In this document: piece by piece, positions 19,281-28,158 of the stretch
Layout: each line of letters begins with the position of its first letter
Position numbering within the stretch: position 1 is the stretch's first letter
Source: Lachnospiraceae bacterium
Lineage (GTDB): Bacteria; Bacillota; Clostridia; Lachnospirales; Lachnospiraceae
DNA length: 64,000 nucleotides
Reading direction: 5' to 3'
NCBI GenBank assembly: GCA_900753305.1
Contig: CAADYR010000175.1
Coordinates: 6,124-70,123, forward strand
Translations under genes and position numbers: made by a program
The notes under the pieces: generated by a model
Seen by the model: the letters and a program-made list of their open reading frames with translations, nothing else
What the model was told of the DNA's origin: nothing
Databases searched by the model: none

Positions 19281-21956
19281 TTATTGTAGGTTCTGTTTGA
19301 TTTTTTCCAGTTCTTCATAAGTTTCTCTGGATAAATTATCTTTTAAATAGTTCTTATTCTTCGGTTTCTCACGTTCTATATTTTCTCTGACTTCCTGAAT
19401 CGTATTCATAACTTCCTCATAAAAGCCAGGGGCAGATATCCTCCTTGCACCGGCTCCCCATATGATCATCTGTTCCAATCTGTCAGAGGTTGCTACTGTG
19501 ACCTGATATTTACGACTCAGTTCATGTGTTACCTTCTCAATATACTGGTCTGCTGTTTCTGCCTCTTTGGTGTACACGACATGAATATTATGATAATCGA
19601 ACACTTCACCCTGCCCACCTGATACTTTATATGCATCAAATACCAGTATCAGGTTCACCTTCTTTGCCCCCTGATAGTTGCACATGATATCCATAAGCTT
19701 GTCCCTTGCACTGTCGATATTATGCTGTGCCAGTTCATTCAGCTCCTGCCATGCAAAAATGATATTGTAGCCGTCTACCAGCAAGTATTCCTCTCCACCT
19801 GACACATAGGCTGGCTGTGTTCCCTTATAGTTACTGTCATCAGAAGCCTTGATCGTCCTGGTCCAGGAGTTTCTCTTCTGCTTCGCTGCGCCAAAGGTTC
19901 TGGCAAAGATCTCGTCAATTTCTTCCTGATCGATAACTCCATTTTCATAGGTAAAAGACGGCTTCTTCACTCGAAGTTCTTCTTCCGGTTCTTCTTCGTC
20001 CTCTCTCTGAATACCAATATGTGCATATTCCGGCACTCTGTCCCAGCTTACCAGAAATCCAGCTCCATGGGAACAGAATACGGAACCTGTGGGATTCTCG
20101 GTATCTGCTTCTGAATCATAGGCAAATTCAGCAAGTACTTCTTCCTCATTATGACAGGGTTCATACCCTTTTAATGTGCATGAGAATCTTCCATGTCCTC
20201 TTGTATAGGAAGTGACTTCCATCTGATAATCACGCATTGTTACAACAGGAGCTGTTCCGGTAATATATGCCATATCCCCTTCTATCACAGGAGGCTCGAA
20301 ACTGCCATATCGGCGTTGAATATCCGACATAGCCCGTCCCACCTGTTCCTGCGGTATTTCCAGTTGAAATTCATAGACAGGCTCCAGCAGAATACTATTG
20401 GCAGATTTCAGTCCCTGTCTGACAGCACGATAGGTTGCCTGTCTGAAATCCCCCCCCTCTGTATGCTTCGTATGCGCCCTTCCTGCTATGAGTGTGATCC
20501 TCATATCCGTAATCTCAGAACCGGTAAGAACACCTTTATGCCTGCGTTCTTCCAAATGAGTCAATACCAGTCTCTGCCAGTTACGATCCAGTTCATCTTC
20601 GCTGCAATTCGTTGCAAATTCCAGACCACTTCCACGCTCTAACGGTTCTAACAGCAAATGAACCTCTGCATAATGACGCAATGGTTCGAAATGTCCAATA
20701 CCAATAACCGGCTCTGTTATCGTTTCTTTATATACAATATTTCCTGTACCAAATTCTACTTCCGTATGGAATCTTTCTGCGATCAGACTCTTTAAAATCT
20801 CTATCTGTACCTCACCCATGACCTGTGCATGAATTTCACTCAGATTCTCATCCCATACAATATGTAACTGCGGTTCTTCCTCTTCCAGTTTACACAATTT
20901 TAAATACATATCATGTACATTACATTCCTGTGGAAGTATGACTCGATAAGTCAAAACAGGTTCCAGCACAGGTTGTCCGGATTCTGTCTCAATCCCCAGT
21001 CCTTCGCCGCAAAAGGTCTTGCTAAGTCCTGTCACTGCGCATACAGTTCCAGCCGTTACTTCATTGACTGTATTGTATGTTCCGCCGGAATACAGCCTGA
21101 TCTGGTCTGCTTTCTCCTGCCAGCATTCTGAAAGGTCCATCCCTTCCCGATAATCCGTCAGCATTGCCTTTACCTTCAGGCTTCCTCCTGTTATTTTCAT
21201 ATACGTAAGCCTGTTATCCTGTTCATCACGGACAATTTTGAATACTCTGGCACCAAATTTCTCCGGATATTCCCTGCATATCATATGTTCATTAATAAAT
21301 TCCAGTAATTCTTTCACACCATCCATCTTGAGTGCTGAACCAAACATGCAGGGAAACATTTGTCTGTTCAGGATTGCCTGATCAATAGCCTGTCTGCTGA
21401 TTTTTCCAGTGTCCAGATACTCTTCCATCAAGTTTTCACTGCACATGGCAATGCTATCGTACAGTGTTTCTGTATTATGACTATCGAAGTCAATGCAGTT
21501 ACTGTCCAGTTTTTTCTGAAGTTCTTCCAGTATTTTCTCCTGATCCGTTCCCGGCTGATCCATCTTGTTCACAAATATAAATACCGGTACCTGATACCTT
21601 TTCAATAACTTCCACAGAGTAACCGTATGTCCCTGTACTCCGTCAGCTCCATTAATGACCAGAATCGCATAATCCAGTACCTGCAGAGTACGTTCCATCT
21701 CCGCTGAGAAATCCACATGCCCCGGTGTATCCAGAAGCGTGATCTCCTTATCTTCTAATTGGAATCTTGCCTGTTTTGAGAAAATGGTGATCCCTCTGTT
21801 CTTTTCCAATGCATAGGTATCCAGAAAGGCATCCTTATGATCCACTCTGCCCAGTTTCCTGATCGCACCGCTTATATATAATATACTCTCTGCTAGTGTT
21901 GTCTTGCCCGAATCTACGTGAGCAAGGATTCCCACTGCCAGTTGATCTGTTTTCAT
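19281..21956 (-). CDS. TetM/TetO-like ribosomal-protection GTPase fused to YacP/Rae1-like NYN nuclease domain
   Basis: 891 aa from ATG 21956 (GGAG six bases upstream). Residues 1-640 match elongation-factor-G-like ribosomal protection proteins: G1 AHVDSGKTT, G2 RGITI, G3 DTPGHVDF, G4 NKMD, then EFG domains III-V. After a linker, residues 722-891 are a NYN domain of YacP type (YLLVDGYNIIFAWQ, VFDAYK, ETADQYIEKV, ATSD, with Asp at the expected acidic positions). Known TetM-type proteins end at about 640 aa. The B. subtilis YacP homologue Rae1 cuts mRNA in the ribosomal A site, so the fusion suggests ribosome-bound mRNA cleavage coupled to GTP-driven clearance. Tetracycline resistance is possible but not implied. 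A short leader ORF lies upstream. Confidence 0.88.
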   Translation of the reverse strand: MKTDQLAVGILAHVDSGKTTLAESILYISGAIRKLGRVDHKDAFLDTYALEKNRGITIFSKQARFQLEDKEITLLDTPGHVDFSAEMERTLQVLDYAILVINGADGVQGHTVTLWKLLKRYQVPVFIFVNKMDQPGTDQEKILEELQKKLDSNCIDFDSHNTETLYDSIAMCSENLMEEYLDTGKISRQAIDQAILNRQMFPCMFGSALKMDGVKELLEFINEHMICREYPEKFGARVFKIVRDEQDNRLTYMKITGGSLKVKAMLTDYREGMDLSECWQEKADQIRLYSGGTYNTVNEVTAGTVCAVTGLSKTFCGEGLGIETESGQPVLEPVLTYRVILPQECNVHDMYLKLCKLEEEEPQLHIVWDENLSEIHAQVMGEVQIEILKSLIAERFHTEVEFGTGNIVYKETITEPVIGIGHFEPLRHYAEVHLLLEPLERGSGLEFATNCSEDELDRNWQRLVLTHLEERRHKGVLTGSEITDMRITLIAGRAHTKHTEGGDFRQATYRAVRQGLKSANSILLEPVYEFQLEIPQEQVGRAMSDIQRRYGSFEPPVIEGDMAYITGTAPVVTMRDYQMEVTSYTRGHGRFSCTLKGYEPCHNEEEVLAEFAYDSEADTENPTGSVFCSHGAGFLVSWDRVPEYAHIGIQREDEEEPEEELRVKKPSFTYENGVIDQEEIDEIFARTFGAAKQKRNSWTRTIKASDDSNYKGTQPAYVSGGEEYLLVDGYNIIFAWQELNELAQHNIDSARDKLMDIMCNYQGAKKVNLILVFDAYKVSGGQGEVFDYHNIHVVYTKEAETADQYIEKVTHELSRKYQVTVATSDRLEQMIIWGAGARRISAPGFYEEVMNTIQEVRENIEREKPKNKNYLKDNLSRETYEELEKIKQNLQ

Positions 21957-22015
21957 TTTAATCTCCATTCCTGCGCTGCCTTCTGCACATCTCAAATTTG
22001 TTCCCCTCACTTATA

Positions 22016-22107
22016 CTCATTATATCATGTGCACATTCAGCACATGATCCAATTCGCCGTTCGTCAATCTTGCAAGCATGTTGACTCTCTTGCGCTCATT
22101 ATATCAT
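22016..22107 (-). promoter_or_regulatory. Leader region with short ORF, hairpin and 13-bp direct repeats
   Basis: Minus-strand ATG 22079 to TAA 22020 encodes a 19-residue peptide (MLARLTNGELDHVLNVHMI) with GAGAG five bases upstream. Its 3' half forms a perfect 9-bp hairpin (22024-22032 with 22040-22048). The 13-mer CTCATTATATCAT occurs at 22016-22028 and again at 22095-22107, so the block is a 79-bp repeat unit; on the minus strand each copy reads TG-A-TATAAT, an extended -10. The layout resembles translation-attenuation leaders of ribosome-targeting resistance genes, but it could also be a small duplicated insertion. Confidence 0.5.
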
Positions 22108-22225
22108 ACCTTCTTAAATACATAAAATGCAAGATAATTCACATAATACATCTAAGTTATTTATTACCTTGAATTGTCACTTTATTATCTATTTCTAAAA
22201 TAAATATTAAGAAAACATGCAAAGA

Positions 22226-22254
22226 TTGACTATTGGTCATTTGTGTGCAATACT
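22226..22254 (+). promoter_or_regulatory. Probable promoter of the oleate hydratase gene
   Basis: TTGACT (22226-22231), 17-base spacer, AATACT (22249-22254). The -35 is part of an interrupted palindrome TGAC-N5-GTCA (22227-22239), a possible regulator site. Transcription would start about 60 bases before the ATG. Confidence 0.5.
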
Positions 22255-22318
22255 GAATTTATCAGATAACTTGTAGGTGAAGATAACAGAATCTCTTCAC
22301 AGGAAAGGAGCTTATACT

Positions 22319-24298
22319 ATGTCAAAGAATAACAATGGTCTTAAACTTGGCGTTGCTTCTGCTTTACTTGCTACCGCAGGTGCCGCTGCATTAGTTTCCA
22401 AAAACAAAAAGAACACAGAACAGAAAAAGACAGCAAAGAAAGCACGTCAGGAAGAATTAAATAATTTCCGCAATACAGAACGTGGCAAGAACGCAGTAAA
22501 CAGCAAAGGCATTTATTACAGCAATGGTAATTACGAAGCTTTTGCACGTCCTCTTAAGCCAGAAGGTGTAGAACAGAAGAATGCTTATTTAGTAGGCAGT
22601 GGCCTTGCTTCTCTTGCTGCAGCATGTTTCCTTGTAAGAGACGGCCAGATGCCCGGTTCTCATATCCATATATTAGAGGCTATGGAAGTACCTGGTGGTG
22701 CCTGTGATGGTATCTTCGATCCTACCAGAGGTTACATCATGCGTGGTGGACGTGAAATGGAGAATCATTTCGAATGTCTGTGGGATCTGTTCAGAAGCAT
22801 TCCTTCCATTGAAACACCTGGTGTATCCGTTCTGGATGAATACTACTGGTTAAATAAGAAAGACCCTAATTATTCTCTTTGCCGTGCAACCGTTAACAGA
22901 GGCGAAGATGCACATACCGATGGTAAGTTTAATTTAAGCCAGAAAGGCTGCATGGAGATCATGAAGTTATTCATGACCAGAAATGAAGACCTTTATGACA
23001 AGACAATTGAAGATGTATTTGATGATGAAGTATTCAATTCCGATTTCTGGTTATATTGGAGAACCATGTTCGCATTTGAAAACTGGCACAGCGCCCTTGA
23101 AATGAAACTCTACTTCCAGAGATTCATCCATCACATTGGCGGACTTCCTGATTTCAGCGCATTGAAATTCACAAAGTATAATCAGTATGAATCTCTGATC
23201 CTTCCTATGGTTAAATATCTGGAAGCCGCAGGTGTCACCTTTGAATACGGTATTCAGGTAACTAATGTACTGTTTAAGAAGGAAGGTGCCAAGAAGATTG
23301 CCTCTGAGATCGTATGCATCAAGAATGGTGAAGAAACCAGTATTCCTCTGACAGAGAATGATCTCGTATTCGTTACAAACGGCAGTTGTACTGAAGGTAC
23401 TATCTATGGTGACCATACACATGCTCCTAATGGAGATGCTGAGGTCAGAAAGAGTGGCTGCTGGGATCTGTGGAAGAATATTGCAGCACAGGATCCTTCC
23501 TTTGGTCATCCTGAGAAATTCTGTTCAGATATTGAAAAGACTAATTGGGAATCAGCAACCGTTGTTACTTCCAATGACGAGATCATCTCTTATATTGAGA
23601 AGATCTGTAAGAGAAATCCAAGAAGCGGCAATGTTGTTACAGGTGGTATCGTAAGCTGTAAGGATTCCAAGTGGCTGATGAGCTGGACAATTAACAGACA
23701 GCCTCAGTTCAAGAGTGAAGATCCTAATGAGATCAGCGTATGGGTATATTCTCTGTTCACAGATGTACCTGGTGACTTCGTAAAGAAACCTATGAAAGAC
23801 TGTACAGGCGAAGAAATTACGCAGGAATGGTTATATCAGATTGGTGTTCCTGTTGACCGAATTGGTGAATTAGCTAAAGATCATGTTACTACTGTTCCTA
23901 CCATGATGCCATATATCACTGCATTCTTTATGCCAAGAAGAAAGGGTGACCGTCCTGACGTTATTCCTGATGGCTGCACAAACTTTGCCTTCCTTGGTCA
24001 ATTTGCAGAAACTCCAAGAGATACTATCTTTACTACAGAATATTCCGTACGTACTGCTATGGAAGCAGTATATGGTCTGCTTCATGTTGACCGTGGTGTT
24101 CCTGAAGTATGGGCAAGTGTTTATGATATTCGTGACCTGCTCGACAGCAGTGTGAAATTAATGGATGGTAAATCACCACTTGAGATTGAATTACCCGGAC
24201 CTTTGAATGCATTGAAGAAACCATTGGTTGGTCTGGTAAAAGGTACCATTATCGAAGATCTGCTTCGTGAACACGGTATTTTAAGAGACGATATGTAA
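22319..24298 (+). CDS. ohyA: Oleate hydratase (myosin-cross-reactive-antigen family)
   Basis: FAD-dependent enzyme that adds water to the double bond of oleic/linoleic acid to give 10-hydroxy fatty acids, a detoxification route in gut bacteria. 659 aa from ATG 22319, AAGGAG eight bases upstream; an earlier in-frame ATG has no site. The FAD motif is at about residues 90-120 (YLVGSGLASLAAACFLVRDG..ILEAMEVPGGACDG), the Glu-containing loop follows (MRGGREMENHFECLWDLF), and the family C-terminus is intact. Residues 8-28 are an extra hydrophobic stretch followed by Lys-rich sequence, suggesting membrane association. Monocistronic, closed by a strong terminator. Confidence 0.94.
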   Translation: MSKNNNGLKLGVASALLATAGAAALVSKNKKNTEQKKTAKKARQEELNNFRNTERGKNAVNSKGIYYSNGNYEAFARPLKPEGVEQKNAYLVGSGLASLAAACFLVRDGQMPGSHIHILEAMEVPGGACDGIFDPTRGYIMRGGREMENHFECLWDLFRSIPSIETPGVSVLDEYYWLNKKDPNYSLCRATVNRGEDAHTDGKFNLSQKGCMEIMKLFMTRNEDLYDKTIEDVFDDEVFNSDFWLYWRTMFAFENWHSALEMKLYFQRFIHHIGGLPDFSALKFTKYNQYESLILPMVKYLEAAGVTFEYGIQVTNVLFKKEGAKKIASEIVCIKNGEETSIPLTENDLVFVTNGSCTEGTIYGDHTHAPNGDAEVRKSGCWDLWKNIAAQDPSFGHPEKFCSDIEKTNWESATVVTSNDEIISYIEKICKRNPRSGNVVTGGIVSCKDSKWLMSWTINRQPQFKSEDPNEISVWVYSLFTDVPGDFVKKPMKDCTGEEITQEWLYQIGVPVDRIGELAKDHVTTVPTMMPYITAFFMPRRKGDRPDVIPDGCTNFAFLGQFAETPRDTIFTTEYSVRTAMEAVYGLLHVDRGVPEVWASVYDIRDLLDSSVKLMDGKSPLEIELPGPLNALKKPLVGLVKGTIIEDLLREHGILRDDM

Positions 24299-24311
24299 TT
24301 TAACAGAATTT

Positions 24312-24340
24312 GACCCGGCATTTAACTGCCGGGTCTTTTT
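24312..24340 (+). terminator. Terminator after oleate hydratase
   Basis: Perfect 9-bp stem GACCCGGCA / TGCCGGGTC (24312-24320 and 24327-24335), six-base loop, then five T. Works on the plus strand only. Confidence 0.93.
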
Positions 24341-24343
24341 GTG

Positions 24344-26053
24344 TCAAAAATGTAATTTTCTGTATCGATTCATGCATGCAAATATTTCCTGTTTTCTTGG
24401 AACCGCCAGATTTCCCGGAATATCCCTCTTATCCAGTATTGCACTCCACCCCTGTTGCAGGAGTAGCTCATAAACTTCTGCAATAACCTCCTGTAATGTA
24501 CATTTCCCATCTAATTTCTTTTTCTGCGCATACTGCATGATCACTGCCAGCGCCTGCATCTGTTCCGTATCAACCAACTGTTCCACATATCGCATATCTA
24601 TCGTTGCATGATTGATCATAATAGAGTCACATCCACTGACTTTTACTTTCAGTCTGTCTTGCATCCATTCCCTGTCTGCTTTTATTTTTCTGTTATAGTC
24701 AGGTAGTTGTGCATGCTCTGTTTCTCCTGTTGATACATCTTTTCCATAATATTGAATTGCAGTATCTTTTGCATACTGTGTAATTTCATGTGGCATATAA
24801 TTATCCATCTGTATGACTACGTCAGCCTTCGTAAAATATGCTCCTGAGCTTCCGGCTACAAGAATTGTAGAAATGCCGTCCTGTTCATATAATTCCCTTA
24901 TTCTGTCAATATATGGAATAATGGGCTCCTTATCCCTATGTACAACTTGCTGCATCAACTCATCACGTATCATAAAATTTGTAGCACTTGTGTCTTCATC
25001 AATCAGCAGTACTTTGCTGCCCGCCTCCATTGCTTCCACCACATTAGCCGCCTGAGATGTACTTCCGCTGGCATCTTCTGTACAAAAGACTTTTGTATCT
25101 CTGCCATTAGGAAGATTCCTGATAAACATTGAAATATCAACATGTTGTATACTTCTGCCATCCTCTGCTCTGATTTTCATTGCATTGTCATCTGTAATTA
25201 CGTATTCTCTTCCGTCTCCCTGAATATGATTATATACACCTGACTCCAGCGCCTCTAAAAGAGTTGATTTCCCATGATATCCGCCTCCTACGATCAACGT
25301 AACTCCCTTGGGAATTCCCATTCCCCTTATCTTTCCCCTGAAGGGAAGTTCCATTGTTACTTCCATGGATTTTGGTGTTTTCCATGGAACTGCATTCCTC
25401 ATAGGTTTTCCTGATACTCCGGATTCTCTCGGCAGAATTGCCCCATCTGCAACAAATGCAACCAATGAACGTTTCTGTAGTTCCTCTCTGATATATTGCT
25501 GATCTAATGCCAGTCCAGCTACATTTTCCAGCTTAACAGCATCCAGGCAGGGATAACGCAGTGCCCTGTTTACTGCCTGAGGTATAAAATCAAACAGAAT
25601 CTTTATCAGTTCTCCTGAATTAATTGTCCTGCCATTTGCCGGAAATCCTATCTCCATCCGTAGTGCGATATCTCCATTCTTTTCATTGATCACACAACCA
25701 CTTCTGTCAAGTATCTCCTGTCCCGGATGGCTGACTGCCATTAATCCGCTTTTACCCGAACCTTTTGCCCGAAAGGAATACTGTTCTATCTGTTTTCCAA
25801 ACTCTCTTAACAGATAATCCTGCAATGCAATTCTTTTACATTCCATATCATACAATGTCTTGGGAAATCCTGCTGTTTTGCCGGCTACATCTATCCGTAC
25901 CTTGGAAGGCGATGCAAAAGGATCTCCCTGCACATGTTCTATCGAAAATACATACTTGTCAAATCGATATTCTCCTTTTATCTCTTTGTATGCAGGATAA
26001 CCTTTATGGTCAATTCTTTCCAGTTTTTCTTTTAATTCTTGCTTGTCCTTCAT
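24344..26053 (-). CDS. Predicted ATPase of the ABC class
   Basis: 569 aa, matching the PF09818-type family. An N-terminal domain of about 240 aa precedes the P-loop VGGGYHGKSTLLEALESG; the signature-like TEDASGSTSQAANVVEAME and Walker B KVLLIDEDTSATNFMIRD follow, and the C-terminus is helical. No membrane segments, so it is cytoplasmic. Its role is poorly defined; a trypanosome relative functions in RNA editing, which hints at nucleic-acid binding. Convergent with oleate hydratase. Confidence 0.88.
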   Translation of the reverse strand: MKDKQELKEKLERIDHKGYPAYKEIKGEYRFDKYVFSIEHVQGDPFASPSKVRIDVAGKTAGFPKTLYDMECKRIALQDYLLREFGKQIEQYSFRAKGSGKSGLMAVSHPGQEILDRSGCVINEKNGDIALRMEIGFPANGRTINSGELIKILFDFIPQAVNRALRYPCLDAVKLENVAGLALDQQYIREELQKRSLVAFVADGAILPRESGVSGKPMRNAVPWKTPKSMEVTMELPFRGKIRGMGIPKGVTLIVGGGYHGKSTLLEALESGVYNHIQGDGREYVITDDNAMKIRAEDGRSIQHVDISMFIRNLPNGRDTKVFCTEDASGSTSQAANVVEAMEAGSKVLLIDEDTSATNFMIRDELMQQVVHRDKEPIIPYIDRIRELYEQDGISTILVAGSSGAYFTKADVVIQMDNYMPHEITQYAKDTAIQYYGKDVSTGETEHAQLPDYNRKIKADREWMQDRLKVKVSGCDSIMINHATIDMRYVEQLVDTEQMQALAVIMQYAQKKKLDGKCTLQEVIAEVYELLLQQGWSAILDKRDIPGNLAVPRKQEIFACMNRYRKLHF

Positions 26054-26183
26054 TTTTCTTTATTGCCTTTCTTTGACTTTATCAGTCATTTCATATTTTT
26101 GTCTTTATTTTCTTTCTTTGATTTATTATAATCCAACTATAAGTAAAAAAACAGACTTGATACTTGGAAAGGATATTCATTTT

Positions 26184-27083
26184 ATGAACGAGAGAAGAAA
26201 TAAGCGACTCATGCAGCTCGTACGACATGTACACGGTTTAATGGATATTGACGATACTCAGAAAAACAGAAATTCACAGGATCATTTAGGCAGTCTGTAT
26301 GCAAATGATAAGAAATTCTGTTTTCGGGATGATGACCCGTATAATATGCATGGCGAATGGACACACTTCATACCGGATCAGGAATCATCCAAAGAAGATT
26401 CTACTATTATTTTCTACTGCCATGGTGGAGGTTATATGACTGGAAGTTGTCTGTATGCCAGAAGTCTTACTATGAAACTTGCCAAATATACGCGTCACGA
26501 TGTTTTCTGTTTTGATTATCGACTGGCACCTGAACATCCCTATCCTGCGGCCGTAGAAGACGCTGTAACAGCCTGGAAACACATTATTGGACAAGGACAT
26601 TCTCCGCAGGATATTATCATTGCAGGCGATTCTGCAGGCGGTAATCTGGCATTGGCACTTATTCTTACATTACGCTCCCAACATCAGGAATTACCTAAAT
26701 GTCTCGTTCTGTTCTCCCCATGGACTGATATGACTGCCTCAAGCATGACTTATCAGACAAAACTTACTCTTGATCCTGTATTAGATCCTGACTATATACG
26801 CAAAGCCGCTGACAGTTATTTAAACGGTACTTCTGCAATTACACCTTTAGTTTCTCCTCTTTTTGCCGATTTAACTGGATTTCCACCTACATATATACAA
26901 GTAGGTGAAAATGAAATTCTACTGGACGATTCACTTCAGTTGCATAAACATCTTCAGGAATGTAATGTATACGCAGAAATCGACGTATTTAGCAGCATGT
27001 GGCATGTTTTTCAAATGACTCCTATACGAACCGCCAGAGAGGCTATTTTGAAGGTCAATTCTTTTCTGAAACATTTGAATTAA
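26184..27083 (+). CDS. HSL-family alpha/beta hydrolase (esterase/lipase)
   Basis: 299 aa from ATG 26184 (AAAGGA upstream; the longer frame has no site and is hydrophobic read-through). Oxyanion motif CHGGGYMTGS, nucleophile GDSAGGNLAL and C-terminal catalytic His in MWHVFQMTP define the hormone-sensitive-lipase type. Likely cleaves short acyl esters in the cytoplasm. Last gene before the AT-rich origin cassette; its stop is 16 bases before the first iteron. Confidence 0.9.
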   Translation: MNERRNKRLMQLVRHVHGLMDIDDTQKNRNSQDHLGSLYANDKKFCFRDDDPYNMHGEWTHFIPDQESSKEDSTIIFYCHGGGYMTGSCLYARSLTMKLAKYTRHDVFCFDYRLAPEHPYPAAVEDAVTAWKHIIGQGHSPQDIIIAGDSAGGNLALALILTLRSQHQELPKCLVLFSPWTDMTASSMTYQTKLTLDPVLDPDYIRKAADSYLNGTSAITPLVSPLFADLTGFPPTYIQVGENEILLDDSLQLHKHLQECNVYAEIDVFSSMWHVFQMTPIRTAREAILKVNSFLKHLN

Positions 27084-27128
27084 TGTTTGTTTTCATATAC
27101 CGTGATTTTTTCATAGCTATTAACCGTC

Positions 27129-27178
27129 ATTATTTCCTATCTTTTTACTACATCTTGTGGTATTAGATAGGAAATAAT
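27129..27178. repeat. Perfect 14-bp inverted repeat inside the iteron region
   Basis: ATTATTTCCTATCT (27129-27142) and AGATAGGAAATAAT (27165-27178), 22-base loop. The left arm overlaps the second iteron. Could be a terminator-like hairpin or a protein site. Confidence 0.7.
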
Positions 27179-27421
27179 ACATGAGTTTGATTTTTAATAA
27201 TTTCTATCCCGTATCCCTGGGGTAAAACCGTGATTCTTTTATAACTGTACAGTGATCATTTCATCTCCCTACAGTTGCTTTTTTATATCTATTCTGTCAT
27301 CATTTCATACCTTAACCGTGATTTTTTCATGGTATTACAGTTATTTTTACACAGCCTGACCGTGATTTTTATATATCTTATGCCTTATAAACCGCATATT
27401 TACAGTGTTTCTTAGCAGCCC

Positions 27422-27480
27422 TCATACATAATCATACATATCATACATTTCCATACTTAATATCATACTTTTCATACAAC
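27422..27480 (+). repeat. Tandem TCATACATA-type repeats
   Basis: Six or so copies of TCATACAT/TCATACTT in a row with a period of 9-11 bases, between two blocks of iterons. The unit resembles the 3' half of the iteron (TTTCATACC), and the period puts it on one face of the helix. Confidence 0.7.
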
Positions 27481-28133
27481 ATATATTGTTGTAAATATAT
27501 TAAATAAATTGCTATATAACAACATATTTCATTAGTTAAAGGATGTATATATGCCTTATTGTGATCAATATACCGTGATTTTTTCATAGCTATATAATTT
27601 ATCAGGCTTATATTATATAATTTAACCGTAATTTTTTCATAGCTTGTGTAATAATGTACCGTCAAATTTTCATATCTTATGAGCTTTTCAGTCAAAATGT
27701 AAGTTTTTTTAACCGTAAATTTTTCATACCTTAAATTGAATTCTACAAAATAGTGTATATTTGTATATAAACACCGTGATTCTTTCATATCTCTTTAAAT
27801 TAACCGTAAAAAATTCATACCTTTCGTGAAAATCCAGTAAAATCAAGGAATTCAAGAGTTGGTCTAAAATATAAACTTGCATATTTTGACTGTATTGGAC
27901 AATGATTATCTTAGGACTAACAGTCAAATTTTCATAGCTTTATAAATTTTTTTAACGTAATTCCGCACTTTTTTTGACTTTTTTACAGTGATTTCTTCAT
28001 TTCTTTTCTAAAACTTAAAATACCGTGATTTTATCACACCTATAGATGACCGCGTTAGTCAATTATAAATCTTTTTTATTTTATATTGGAAATATATAAT
28101 GTACTCTACCAAATAGTAGAAAAAAGATATGAA

Positions 28134-28158
28134 AAAAAGACCGTTTAACGGTCTTTTT
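28134..28158. terminator. Bidirectional terminator after the parB-like gene
   Basis: AAAAAGACCGT / ACGGTCTTTTT arms (28134-28144 and 28148-28158) with a three-base loop, giving T-runs on both strands. It overlaps the stop codon of the parB-like gene and separates it from the iterons. Confidence 0.88.

Larger units (their letters stand above)
27099..28042 (+). repeat. Iteron array (about 20 copies, seven in exact 22-bp tandem)
   Basis: About twenty degenerate copies of ACCGTGATTTTTTCATA followed by GCT/CCT/TCT, all on the plus strand. Clear copies start at 27099, 27123, 27227, 27249, 27271, 27293, 27315, 27337, 27359, 27572, 27625, 27658, 27712, 27773, 27803, 27920, 27985 and 28022. From 27227 to 27380 seven copies follow each other with a period of exactly 22 bp (two helical turns). 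This is the arrangement of replication-initiator or partition-protein iterons. Two inverted copies lie on the far side of the cassette (32779-32799, 33034-33054). No protein gene fits in this 1-kb stretch. Confidence 0.88.

Noticed and set aside
19281..21956. Calling the gene tetM or a tetracycline-resistance gene
   Set aside because: The GTPase part is only distantly TetM-like and the nuclease fusion is not part of known Tet proteins; resistance cannot be inferred from sequence.
27227..27380. Possible CRISPR array (22-bp repeats)
   Set aside because: The repeats are contiguous with no unique spacers between them, too short for CRISPR repeats, and no cas gene is present. Iterons fit better.
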